Source: Thermothelomyces thermophilus ATCC 42464
Lineage: Eukaryota > Ascomycota > Sordariomycetes > Sordariales > Chaetomiaceae
Assembly (NCBI RefSeq): GCF_000226095.1
Contig: NC_016474.1
Location: 4,526,001 to 4,590,000, forward strand
Direction: 5' to 3'
DNA length: 64,000 nucleotides
Part shown: positions 47,901 to 59,118 of the stretch, one piece after another
How positions within the stretch are numbered: the stretch's first letter is position 1
Layout of the letters: each line of letters opens with the position of its first letter
Notes under the pieces: generated by a model
Database searches by the model: none
What the model was told of the DNA's origin: nothing
The model's input: only the letters and a program-made list of their open reading frames with translations
Position numbers and translations under genes: made by a program

Positions 47901-50900
47901 AGTGCGATTTGTCGAGGCTTTCCGCAGCATGTGTTTCGAAGCTCCCGGAAGCGAGCCGGCTGTTGACATGGTTGTTGAAGTCGGGCCGCATGCCGCGCTC
48001 TCTGGGCCCATTCAAGACATCATGAGGATGCCCGAGTTTGGGGATATCGATATCCCCTATGCGAGCTGCTTGGTCCGGAAACATAACGCCGTGGATACGA
48101 TGCTCACCCTGGTTGGGAACCTAATTCAGAGGTCCTATCCGCTGAATCTTGCCGCTGTCAACTTTCCGTATGGGACGCACGGCTTGAAGGTCCTGCACGA
48201 CCTTCCTCACTACCCTTGGAATCACCAAGCCCGCCATTGGATTGAACCACGGGCTAACAAGGCGCTTCGCGCCAGAGCCGAGCGCCCTCACGATCTGTTA
48301 GGCTCCCTAGTTCTTGGTACCAACTTGAGCGCTCCCTCGTGGAGGCATTTCATCCGCATCAACGACGTGCCCTGGGTCAGGGACCACGTTGTGCAGGGCA
48401 ACATCATCTACCCAGCTGCCGGATACTTGTCGATGGCCATTGAAGGAGCGTCCTACCTTGCTTCTAGGAACGCTCCTGATAGGAAGATACAGGGCTACCA
48501 GCTTCGTGACGTCGACATCCTCAACGCACTGGTCGTGCCCGAGACGGCTGAGGGCATCGAGCTACAGCTCGCGCTGCGCCCATGTGGTGACAGAGCGCTT
48601 GATACCAGGGATTGGTCGGAGTTCCAAATTCAATCGGTCAGTTCCGAAAATAAATGGACTGATCACTGCAGGGGTCTTATCTTGGTCGAGTACGCGTCTG
48701 AAGGCGAGCAAGGTGCCAAAACCACGAGACGGACCATCGATCAACCACTGGAAGACTCGGCGTACAGAATTCGGATCAGCCCACGGGACATCTACGCCAG
48801 TTTAAGTGCAGGAGGAATTTCCCACGGACCGATTTTTCAGAACCTCAAAGCCATTCGCGCCCGAGGCAAGCAGTCGGTCACGTCTTTCACCGTAGCCGAT
48901 TCCGAGGCAACCATGCCGAAACAACAACAGCACCGGCACGTCGTGCATCCGACAACACTCGATTCCGTGTTCCAGGCTGCGTATACCGCTCTTCCGGATG
49001 CAGGTAACACAGTTGGAACTCCGAAGGTGCCCAGGTCGATTCGCAAGCTCTGGATCGCCCATGATATCAGCAGTCAGGCCGGCCATGCGTTCAAAGCTTA
49101 CACGAACTTGAACCACCTTGATAACCAGAGCATGACCACCTCCATTTCAGTAACCGACGCGACAAACGAAGATCGGGGTGTTTCCAAATCGGCGCTTATT
49201 ACCATCGAGGACTTTACTTACCAATCCATCGGTGACGCGCCTGCTCACGAGTCACCCGCCTGGGAGCATGAGAAGTTTTCCACAGAGCAGTGGGTCCCTG
49301 ATATCAGCTTCATCAAGGATTCGTACTTGAAGAGACAACTTGGAAGCGAGCTCTCCGGCAAGGAGGCCCAGCTGTTGATGGATCTCCGCCGGGCTTGTCT
49401 TTTCTACATTTGCCATGCCCTTTCTGAGCTCACAGCAGCTGATATCAAGCGTCTCGACTGGTACCAGAAGAAGTTCTACATCTGGATGAGACTCCAGGTT
49501 GAGCTCGCACGAACGAACGAGCTGGCTCCGGACAGCAGCGACTGGGTCAAAGCTACTCCGAAGGAGCGGGCCAGACTCCTGGAGAAGGTCAGGACTGGCA
49601 GCACAAACGGCGAGATCGTCTGCAAGCTCGGGGCAAGCATCGTCCCCCTCCTCCGAAACGAGGTCACTGCTCTTGAACTGATGCTCGAGGACGGTCTGCT
49701 TTCCAGGTACTACCTTGATGGACTGAAGTGGGCTAGAGCGAATGCGAAGCTTGCCGAGTTGGTGGCACTCTACGCACACAAGAACCCACGGGCTAAGATG
49801 ATCGAAATCGGCGGCGGGACAGGTGGCGCCACGACGCAAATTCTGAACGCCCTTGGGAGAAGTGGCTCCCAAAACATTGGCTCATACGACTTCACAGACG
49901 TGTCTTCGGGCTTCTTCGAGGCGGCGAAGGAGAAGTTCAAGGACTGGAAGGGCCTCATGCGTTACAGAAAACTCGACATTGAGCAAGACCCTGCCGCTCA
50001 GGGGTTCGAAGAAGGCACATATGACGTTGTCATTGCTTGCCAGGTTCTCCACGCCACACAGTCCATGCGGAATACCATGACCAACGTCAGGAAATTGCTC
50101 AAGCCAGGGGGCAAGCTCTTCATCATGGAAACCACCAAAGATCAGATGGACATTCAGTTTGTTTTTGGGTTCCTTCAGGGCTGGTGGCTGAGTAAGTAAC
50201 TGCTTCCTCGCTTGTTTGCTATTAATTCTGGCTAACAAGTGGCTGCAGGCGAGGAGGAGGACCGCAAGTTCAGTCCGTCGCTGACAATCCCTATGTGGGA
50301 CCGGGTGCTTCACCAAACTGGCTTCCGAGGCGTGGAGACTGAAGTGCACGACTGCGATGATGACGAGTTGTACTCGTTCAGCGTGATGTCCTCGACCGCG
50401 GTATCGGCCCCGCCGAAGTTCGGATTTGACATCGCGATTGTCACGGCGGGACGATCCATTCCCGAATCCTGGATCGACCAACTGCGGCTGTCCATTGGCG
50501 TCCTCACCTGGACTGTCCCAACCGTGCACACTCTGGAGGATACACCAGCCGACGAGAACAAAGTCTGCGTTTTTATTGACGACCCAGAAAAACCCGTCCT
50601 GGCCAACGTCAATCATGAGCAATTCGAAGGGCTCAAGGCCATTTGCACTCGGTCCAAGGGCATGCTCTGGCTCACCCATGGTGGCGCTGCGGCTTGCAAA
50701 AACCCCCTCGCCAGTTTGGCTGCAGGCTTCCTGAGATCACTGAGGCAGGAGTACTCTGGAAAGCGTCTGGGAACGCTGGATCTTGATCCATCCCAGTCTT
50801 TGTGGTCTTCCGAGTCCATTCTCTCAATTACCGACGTGTTTAGGCATTTCTTCGATGAATCCGTGACCGAGATCACGCGCGACTACGAGTTCGCGGAACG

Positions 50901-53314
50901 AGATGGAGTGATCTATGTCCCGAGATACTTCAAGGACTCGGATCGGAACAAGGCCGTGTTCTCTAAGGCGACGGAGACTCCGACCCCGAAACTAGAGCCG
51001 TTCCTGCAGTCAGATCGCCCACTCCGTCTCACGATCGGCACGACTGGGCTTCTGGATACGCTAGCGTTCAATGACGATCCTACGGCGGCGGAGCCCCTTC
51101 CGGACGACTTCGTCGAGGTGGAACCGAGGGCATTTGGCGTCAATTTCCGCGACGTGATGGTCGCCATGGGCCAGCTGAAATCGAAAGTTATGGGATACGA
51201 CTGTGCCGGAATTATCAAGCGAGCGAGTGCGGGAGCGGCAGCCATGGGATATCGACCGGGCGACCGCGTCTCGGTTCTGCTGAGAGGACATTATGGCAGC
51301 AGGACCAGAGTGCACTGGAGCAGTGCGGTGCATATCCCCGACGAGATGACGTTCGAAACCGCCGCATCGTTGCCAACCCAGTTCGTCACAGCCTATCTTT
51401 CCCTATACGACATTGCCAGGCTCCAGCCGGGCGAATCTGTTCTGATCCACTCCGCAACCGGTGGCGTGGGCCAGGCGGCAGTCATGCTGGCACAGCGCGT
51501 CGGGGCGGAGGTGTTCGTCACAGTTGGCTCCGAAGAAAAGAAGCGCTTCTTGATGGAGCGTTACGGGATCCAGGAGGATCACATCTTCTCCAGTCGCAAC
51601 ACATCCTTTGCTGCGGGAATCATGGAGATGACCCAGGGCAAGGGAGTGGACGTCGTCCTCAACTCGCTGGCGGGCACTCTTTTGCAGGAGAGTTTCAATT
51701 GCCTTGCGCCTTTTGGTCGCTTTGTGGAACTAGGCAAGCGCGATTTCGAGGTCAACAACAGCCTGGCTATGGAGGCCTTCACCAGGGCAGTATCCTTCTC
51801 CAGCGTTGATGTCGTCGCTTTGGGCGAGCGCAAACCAATCCAGGCCAACAGGATTCTCAAGCATGTGGTTAAGCTTGTGGCTGCAAAAGAGATTGACGCA
51901 GTCCACCCTGTCACGGTGTACCCGCTGTCAGACGTCGAAAAGGCCTTCCGCCTCATGCAGGCCGGCAAGCATATGGGCAAGATTGTCCTCTCGGTCACCC
52001 CCGAGACGTTGGTTCCGGTGAGAAATGACGCGGAAAGTTCAGGATAAAACATGTCTAACTTTGTGAATTCAGGTCGTCCCCCGCGCAGCTGGAACCAGGC
52101 TGCGTACTGATGCCTCTTACGTCGTCGTGGGAGGGTTTGGTGGTATCGGCAGATCCATCTGCCACTGGCTGGCAGAACACGGCGCCAAACACTTAGTTGT
52201 CATTTCCAGGAGCGCCAATTCTGCAGGCAAGATCGAAAGTCTCCAAGAGGAGCTCAGTGCTTCAGGGAATAATACGGATGTCACGGCCATTGGCTGTGAT
52301 ATCTCGAACATGGAGGAGCTGAAGAAGGCGCTCGATGAGCACGCACGGGCGAGGAGACCACCTATCAAGGGCATTATCCACGGAGGCATGGAACTCAGAG
52401 TAAGTAATTATCTTTTTCCAGAGGTCAAAACCAACATCAACATCAGCTAACAAAGATTACAGGACTCGGTTCTGGAGCACATGACGCTCGACGATTATAA
52501 GGGCGCGCTAGCCCCGAAAGTGCAGGGCAGCTGGAATCTTCACCAGTACTTTTCGGCACCTGACGACCTTGACTTCTACATCATGTTGTCGTCGCTCGTT
52601 GGTGTTACGGGATTTGCCAGCCAGTCCAACTACTCGGCCGGCGGTGCTTTCCAAGACGCACTGGCTAGGTATCGCGTCGAAGGCGGTTTACCAGGCGTGT
52701 CTATCGACCTTGGCATTGTCAAGTCGGTCGGCTACCTTGCCGACGACGAGCAGGGCAAGACGATCGAGGCGCTCCAGCGACATGGTTTCGCGGCCCTCAG
52801 TGAACGTGACGTCCTCTCGGCGATTGGATCCGCCATCAATACCCCCTACGCCGGGTCGCTCGCCCTCGGCATCAACACCGGACCCACGGGACCCGCGGGA
52901 CCCGGCGAAGACTCGGCGCTCAAACGGGACCTGCGTTTTGCTGGCCTCGAATACCAGCAGCCGGCATGTGAAAACGGTGGGAAAACGGCGGCGGCGTCTG
53001 GAGGCGGGTCATCGCCCAACGACCTGGCCGCCCGGCTCGCCGCGTCAGCCACCCGCGAGGAGGCTGCAGGGCACGTGGTGGAGGGACTTGCACGAAAGCT
53101 AACAGACATCTTCATGCTGGGGGACGGTGACGTGGTGGCGTCCAAGTCGCTGGCCGACTATGGGGTCGACTCGCTAGTGGCCGTCGAGCTGCGCAACATG
53201 TTGGCGCTCAAGGCGGGGGCCGACATGTCGATCTTTGAGATCATGCAGAGCACAAGCCTGGCCGAGCTGGCGGGGGTTGTGGCGGTGAAGAGTCGGTTCG
53301 TCGAGTGCGGGTAA
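44935..53314 (+). CDS. Highly reducing type I polyketide synthase (KS-AT-DH-MT-ER-KR-ACP)
   Basis: Ten exons: 44935-45114, 45177-45263, 45337-45394, 45462-45795, 45863-46388, 46516-47203, 47264-50191, 50249-52017, 52073-52399, 52463-53314; all introns are GT-AG and phase-consistent; the product is 2582 residues. KS (about 5-430) has the active Cys in VDTGCSTTL and His in [12 protein letters not shown] and [11 protein letters not shown] Gly/Asn-rich linker follows (about 450-480). AT (about 580-890) has [10 protein letters not shown] and [13 protein letters not shown] (about 968-1240) has His in [18 protein letters not shown] and Asp in [11 protein letters not shown]-methyltransferase has IEIGGGTGG near 1470. 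ER (about 1850-2170) has [12 protein letters not shown] and [11 protein letters not shown] (about 2200-2400) has [13 protein letters not shown] ends the protein with YGVDSL near 2535. Family knowledge: such enzymes build reduced, methyl-branched chains iteratively. No release domain is attached, so a separate enzyme or spontaneous release is needed. The product cannot be named. Confidence 0.96.
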
Positions 53315-54700
53315 GCCGTCGACCAGGGGTAGCCCAGTTGGTTCTCTGGCGTCTGTCGGGGTTAGCAAGGGCTTGATCGGGGGGTCGACGGATGGAGATG
53401 CAAGGGAAATGCGCGCTGGAGACGGGGCGGAATGTTGTCAGGAATCTCCACCTCAGCACTTTGTGTGCGGTAATCCGTGCACGCATCTTAGGTTGCATTA
53501 TCCGATGGATAGTAGTGGGGGGGTTCGTGGTTTACGCGGGAGTTATCAGTTCCTGTACGGGTCAGATGCGAGGTGGCGTTTTGTTTTCTTCTCTGATTGG
53601 GTATCGCCAGGGAGGCAGTCTGCGGTTGGGGCGTTCTTGGATCTTTTCTGCTGTTGAGAAGAACACTTTGTATGAAATCCGTATACTTTGGTGTGTGTCC
53701 GCACATGCATACCTGCGTGTAATCCAATAAGGAGCTAGTTCGCGGAGTTTTCACACTATGGATCTAGCTTGCATGAGTACCCTGCCTGTTCGATAACTGA
53801 CCTGAATGATTTTCGCTGATGCAGGATGGTGGAGGTTCCCCGAGTGGTGACAAAGTTGCCAAGAGGATGGCGCGAACCAGCCAGGATCGCGTTAATCGCT
53901 TGCAGATCCGCCGATTGTGGGATCGCCGGAACGGTCGGGGCTCGTCGTGCTGTTGAGGCTGCGATAATTAACGCCGGCCTGAGTGAGGAGCTGGACGACG
54001 ACGATGACGGCCGAACAGGGGTAGGAGGGATCATCCCTGTGCGGCCGCCGGTTCTTCACCGATGCCTGTGCGCAAGCTCGACATTGCTGACCTCGCTCTT
54101 CGTCGACTTCGATGCACGGCGTACAAACACACGCACACACACACATACTGCACAGTACTTGTGCGGGCAGCTTCAGTGACACCCGGACCAGACCTGGGCA
54201 TCAGAGAAAACTCCCGTCCCGTCCATGTGGTTTCCCCCGTCATCTGCCTCGTCAAGCAACCCAAAGTTGGCACCAAGGTAGTAGCTAACCACTTCAGCCG
54301 CAGCCCAAAAAGAGGGGGTAAGGCGAAGTGTGGGGAGAGTTATTTTTTTTTTTTTTGTGGGGGGGGGGGGGGGGTGGGTTGGTTGGGGAGAATGTGGAAT
54401 GAAGGACCGCGGTACAGAGCACTGTATAAGCTGCATCATGGTACACTATCTGCACATTCTTTGCTCCGATATTCCTGGTGCTGCCACCACGGTCACGCAA
54501 TATTTCTCTAGCAAACACGCCTCTGGTCTTTCAGGCTGGCTGCGGTGCGAAGTAATTAGTGCAAACAAAAGTCATTTGGGCTTCCGCATTCCCGGGTCGC
54601 CCGATATCGCGCTCCAGGGGCAGAAGCTGCTTCCCGCCTGTACTACACAGAGAAAGTACTACAACAGACCTGCAAAATCATCCCAAGTCTGGCCAACACC
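53315..54700. other. Convergent intergenic region downstream of the polyketide synthase
   Basis: About 1.4 kb between facing 3' ends. Frames up to 170 codons overlap without family signal. A T14 run (54343-54356) followed almost at once by a G16 run (54359-54374) and an (AC)n stretch near 54126-54142 are the landmarks. Confidence 0.5.
54343..54374. repeat. T14 / G16 homopolymer junction
   Basis: T14, then GT, then G16. Exact lengths are uncertain, as always for such runs. With nearby GGG groups it could form a quadruplex on the plus strand. Confidence 0.8.
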
Positions 54701-56117
54701 CTACTTCCATATATTTCTTACAAAATCCCGTACCAGAGCCGAGCACGTGTTGAGAAGGCTCGACGAAGCTGGAGCTGAATTGGTGGCCGGGGTCTCTGAG
54801 TGGGAGGGGTCCGTGCCAGAGTCAGAAGGGGCCGACACCTGAGAATCTTGGGCGGTTGGCGCTGCTGCCAGTGCCGAAGTGGTCTCCTCTGCCAACCTTC
54901 CTTCCTCCACGGATCTTGACTCGGACTGGGCAGGCAGCTCTGGCTCCAGATCCAACATCTTGTCTCTGGCCTTGATCACCATGTCCGTCAACGCTTCCCT
55001 GTTTCCTTCAAGAATCTTGAAGTCGGGATCTCCTCCTCGCTCCAGAGCATCCGCAATCTCATTGAGTTTGGCCGACCAATGCTTCCAGACGGAAGGGCCG
55101 TTGCTGTGCTTCCATCCCTTCCAGGCGAAGCGGTAGGACGGCAACTGCTTCTTGACGCACTCGGCATATATCACGTCTCCGGCAAGGACGATGTACTGCG
55201 CGGCTGCCATGACCTGGCAGTCGATCTCTGGCGCTTCGTAGTCGAGGACACCCGGGTCCAGGCCGACCGAGATACTGTGGACCTCGCTCTGAAACCGGCC
55301 CTCCTCCCCGGCGTCCAGCCCAGCTGCTAAGCAGCGTGCTCTGAATGCGTGGTAGTTGACATATTCCGCGCTGGCGCGTTTGAGCGACAGAAGATTGTCC
55401 GGATTGGTCAAGTCGCCGAAGCAGTGAAGACACATCTCTGTGTTCATGGAAGGTCTCAAGGGTTAGCAATGCGGCGCGAATCATCAGGCCCGAGAGAAGG
55501 GAGCCGAGGGAGGCAGAGGCACACGGTACGAGCGCATGACTAACCTCCAGCGTAAACCTGATAGAGCCCTCGTCGCAAGAGAGGATAGCTGCTCCAAACC
55601 TGGCTGTCGACCCATTCGAATGACTAGCCCAGCAAAGTTGTCAGCAGTGCATCATCAGCTAACAACCATGGAGGGTGAAAAGCAATTGGCTGCTGACCTT
55701 AAAGATCTTGGCGGGGCGTGATGGCAATTTGCCCAGTTCCACCAGAAGTTCGATCACCTTTTCCTGCTTCGGATCGTCATATTGAATTTGAACTGCAGTT
55801 CGGAAAAGCAACTCGTAGAAGATTGTGAGGTAACCCGTCCAACCTTTCTTGGAGCGTCGGTAACCGTCGAACTTGGGCTTGTAGACAGTACCGTAGAGTT
55901 CATCAAACCGCCGTGCAAAGACCGCGGCTGCGCCATCATCGTTCGACAGCAGGTACTCCTTGATGAGAGACGCAATCAAATATTCGATGTGATGGTCAGA
56001 TTCAGGATTGCATGTCCGCAGGATGTCATCCAGCACTGGCTGCCAGCCAGGCTTAATCTCATCATACTCATCGTATATCTCGCTGTCGGGGAGAATGTCG
56101 TTCTTTGTCTGAGGCAT
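54701..56117 (-). CDS. DUF3632-type fungal protein of unknown function
   Basis: Three exons on the minus strand, 56117-55698, 55623-55545 and 55437-54701, with introns of 74 nt (GTCAGC...CTAG) and 107 nt (GTTAGT...ACAG); the product is 411 residues. The short middle exon supplies SFEWVDSQVWSSYPLL, the conserved core that identified the family, and splices into VYAGEMCLHCFGDLTN. The fold is all-helical, with WTGYLTIFYELLFRTAVQIQYDDPKQE near 90-115. The C-terminal 80 residues are Ser/Ala/Glu-rich and probably disordered. No signal peptide or catalytic motif is seen; it is likely cytosolic. Family knowledge: DUF3632 proteins are numerous in ascomycetes and uncharacterised. Closeness to the polyketide synthase does not by itself imply a biosynthetic role. 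Confidence 0.8.
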
Positions 56118-57043
56118 GATGGGCAATGGGAGAATGTGCTCCAGTCAAGAAAGCGCGATGCGAATGTAAGGCATATGAAAATTGAAGGAAGAGAGAGAAA
56201 TATCTTGGATGGCGGGAGAGTATGGCGAGATGAATGGCACCGGGAACAAGATGCTTGTGCGCCTTCCCCGCACCACGATTGGTTGGGGTCGGTTGAGTTC
56301 AAGGCAGCGGCGCTTATTTAGATGTTGCAACCCAGCCGCGCGGTTGCGTAGATGCAGCCGAGGCCCCCGATGTACTGATGTTATTATGTACATACGTAGG
56401 TACCTAAGGTAGGTACTAGGTATGGGTATAACTTGTGTATGTAGTAATATACTGTACTGCCACCAGCACTACGGGGTAGTTGTTGGTTCGAACTTGCATT
56501 GCGAAACAAGGGTCTTCGTGCATCCCGCTTTTTTAAAACAATATAATTAGGGGCTACACCGATCTATTTTTACGACTTCGACCCCTCGTTGCCGCCCGTC
56601 CGCCCATGAACGCGGCCTTCACTCTACGACTAGTGGTCCTCCTCGGGTAGTCTCCCCATGGTATTGGCGAGCCTTAGCGGGACAGCGTCTCGCTCTTCTT
56701 CGTGCCGCCCAAAAGTTACATTGAGGTGACACTTGGGTAAGGTCGTACCTACGGCCACCTGCTTCAGCTCTTCCTGAAACCAACTTATGCGCCGGTTCCA
56801 AACACGCGGGTCTACGTCATGTATGCTATCGGGTTGGCGACAGGTTGTCATGGACGGGTAATTACTCTCTAGGGGCGGCAAACAACAGGGCCTGGGGTTG
56901 AAGGGCACCGAAGTTGTTAAGTACGGGCACGCGACGCGCAAGTGATGGTGGGAAAGACCAAGTCAGACATCGTCAGCCTCAGCAACTTCCAAACCGCCAA
57001 TTCAACAGGACATATCTCAACATATGCATGATTAGGTTTGAAT
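56118..57043. other. Divergent intergenic region, DUF3632 / small myristoylated-type protein
   Basis: Both promoters should lie here. TACC/GGTA-rich words cluster at 56390-56425. No gene is seen. Confidence 0.45.
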
Positions 57044-57992
57044 ATGGGGAGCAGCAACTCTAAGCAGGTGGGCCCTGACCGCAGGGTGAACACAACCAAC
57101 GAACGGAACGCACTGGTGAGCATTCCCGCGTTTGAGGATTTTTCATCGTGGCAGGTGCAGCCACCTGCCTGTGGCTTCCGCTTGCCCGTGGCGTCCTTTG
57201 TGGCTGCAGACCGTCCTTTCCTTTCTCCCTTTCTGTGGACCGCAGGCATATCTCCTGGCCGTCTTTCCCCTCCTTCTATCCCTTCACTGCTTCTATCCCA
57301 GACTTCCGCCTTTTCATCTTCGCGAAGATGGACCTCTAGCCTCGGTTTTACCTATTCAGCCCATTGAATGCTTCATTCATTAATTCACTGCGAAACTGAA
57401 ACCCGGTTTAACATGCCATCCTTTCAATCAGGAATTCGCCACCCCACGAGGAAACCTCCAGCTCAAGCGTGTTGACGACATAGTCGCAAGATCTCCACCA
57501 CCGCCGACGGAGCGCCCCGAAAAGCGCATGTTTCCTAAGGAGTACCGAAATGTCGAGCATGGGCCTGACGGCCGCAGAGAGAATTTTGACAGGAGATGGA
57601 TTCAGCAGGGACGGAACCCTGGCGATCCCCGAGACATGAAGATGTACGAGTATCCGGTCAAAACGCTTGTCCAACCCGCGCCGTTCAAGTCAGAGTTCGA
57701 TTTTACGAGTCCATCTGCCTCACTCCGCGATTGCAAAGCGCCACCGCCCAAAGAGCTGGAGGCCATCAAGGAGTACTGGATGGCGCCTCTCAACGACCCG
57801 GGACCGTTGCGTGCGGTAGTCAACAAGGATCAAGAGGTGGTTGGAGCCATATACCACCCCAAAGGAGATACGCGAGGCTATGAGCGCGCCCGAGTGCAGC
57901 CCTTGGATGCTCACGGCCGCGGCGAGTTAGCTCGCTACAAAGACACGCAGGTCGCTGGGCGAACCACGTGGCCACAGAGAGGGACGGAGTGA
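57044..57992 (+). CDS. Small conserved-type protein with an N-myristoylation signal, unknown function
   Basis: Proposed exons 57044-57115 and 57432-57992 with a 316-nt intron (GTGAGC...TCAG, phase 0); the product is about 210 residues. An alternative donor, GTGGGC at 57068, keeps the same frame and would shorten exon 1 to eight codons. The N-terminus MGSSNSKQ fits the N-myristoylation pattern (Gly2, Ser6, Lys7), suggesting membrane attachment. Exon 2 encodes a basic, Pro-rich protein with SPPPPTERPEKRMFPKEYRN and a C-terminal compact region GPLRAVVNKDQEVVGAIYHPKGDTRGYERARV. I do not recognise a named domain. No transmembrane segment is seen. The long intron is unusual for this window and could hide a further small exon. 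Confidence 0.6.
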
Positions 57993-59118
57993 CAGCGGAA
58001 CCGTGGTTGCTGTGTACTGGACTCTGTAGTGTTATATGGCGCTCCGGGCAGCCGGGTATAGTTAACTATATTAAACGCCCTAGAGATATCGAGTTATAAG
58101 AGGGAGGTTACTACCTTATACCTCTAAGCCTCCTAGACCTAGGTAGTAACTAGTTAGGCATTACGTGCTGGTCATTGAAGCTTCGGAGTCTCTGAAGTGT
58201 ATATATACTGGAAAGCGAAGGAAGGAACTTTGCTTCTATAATTATACTGGGCTAATCCTTCAATATTCATCTCATCTGCAATTTGGTGCCACACTTCTGG
58301 CCTTGCGCGGTGCTCTTTCCCTCTATACTGACCGCAATTAAGGTTACATTCGCCGTGAAGGTGTGGCTGAGCCCGTACGTCGCTGAAGGTATTGGTGATG
58401 TTTAATGGGAAAATGTATCCTATATGATTGAAGTGCCTTCGGTAGTGGTTAGTAAATTTAGAGAACATTATATACATTGTAGATTGACTGGCTTCATGTG
58501 ACACAATTAAATAATGACTTGGAAATACCCCAATATGGTCGAGCCTACAACCGATAAGGCTTCACCTCATGCCTATCACAGCTGTGGGGAGAACGAACTA
58601 CTTGCAATAACCATTCCAACCTCTCTCTCTCCCCCGTTGTCGGGTCAGGTGTCGAAGCGCCCAGGACCACCGCATTGGGAATGATCTCAAGCAGAACAGG
58701 GCTACTTGCTGACCCCCATCTCTCGTTCTTGGTTCTACGAGTTGATCAATCCTCGCCTGACGTTGATGCATTAATTACCTCGAATTGCATGCGCAATAAT
58801 TAACCTAGCTAGGTAGGCACAACTTTGAGCGAAAACAAGAGAAACCAAATCACAATCGAATCTAACAAGTCCATACAGCAAAGGGTTGTAGATGTAGTGC
58901 GCGCATGACCTATGCACCAAAATAGCTGATTCCCAAACTTGTAATTCGTTCTCAAATAGTACCTTCAGCACGCCTGTAGCTCTCCCTACACCCCGTAAAA
59001 CGAAAAGAACCCGCCGCCAGATAACAAAGAACTTTTGTCTTCCGACATCCTCGAGTGAGAGAGTGACATATTCAATGAAGTAAAACCTGGGTATATCGCG
59101 CGAAATACTGAAAACAGC
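57993..59118. other. Convergent intergenic region with a TA-rich relic
   Basis: 3' flanks of two facing genes. At about 58050-58155 the sequence becomes TA-rich with an inverted repeat, resembling mutated repeat DNA (listed separately). The remainder shows no gene. Confidence 0.5.
58050..58155. repeat. TA-rich relic with a GTTACTACC inverted repeat
   Basis: Arms GTTACTACC (58107-58115) and GGTAGTAAC (58142-58150) are perfectly complementary. The composition (TATAGTTAACTATATTAA, CTAG words) is like the mutated middle of the Fot1-type element, suggesting a small RIP-altered repeat fragment or MITE. No target duplication could be fixed. Confidence 0.4.

Noticed and set aside
53826-54179. 117-codon frame downstream of the PKS
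   Set aside because: Runs into translated (AC)n repeat; no domain. A release enzyme for the PKS was specifically looked for here and not found.
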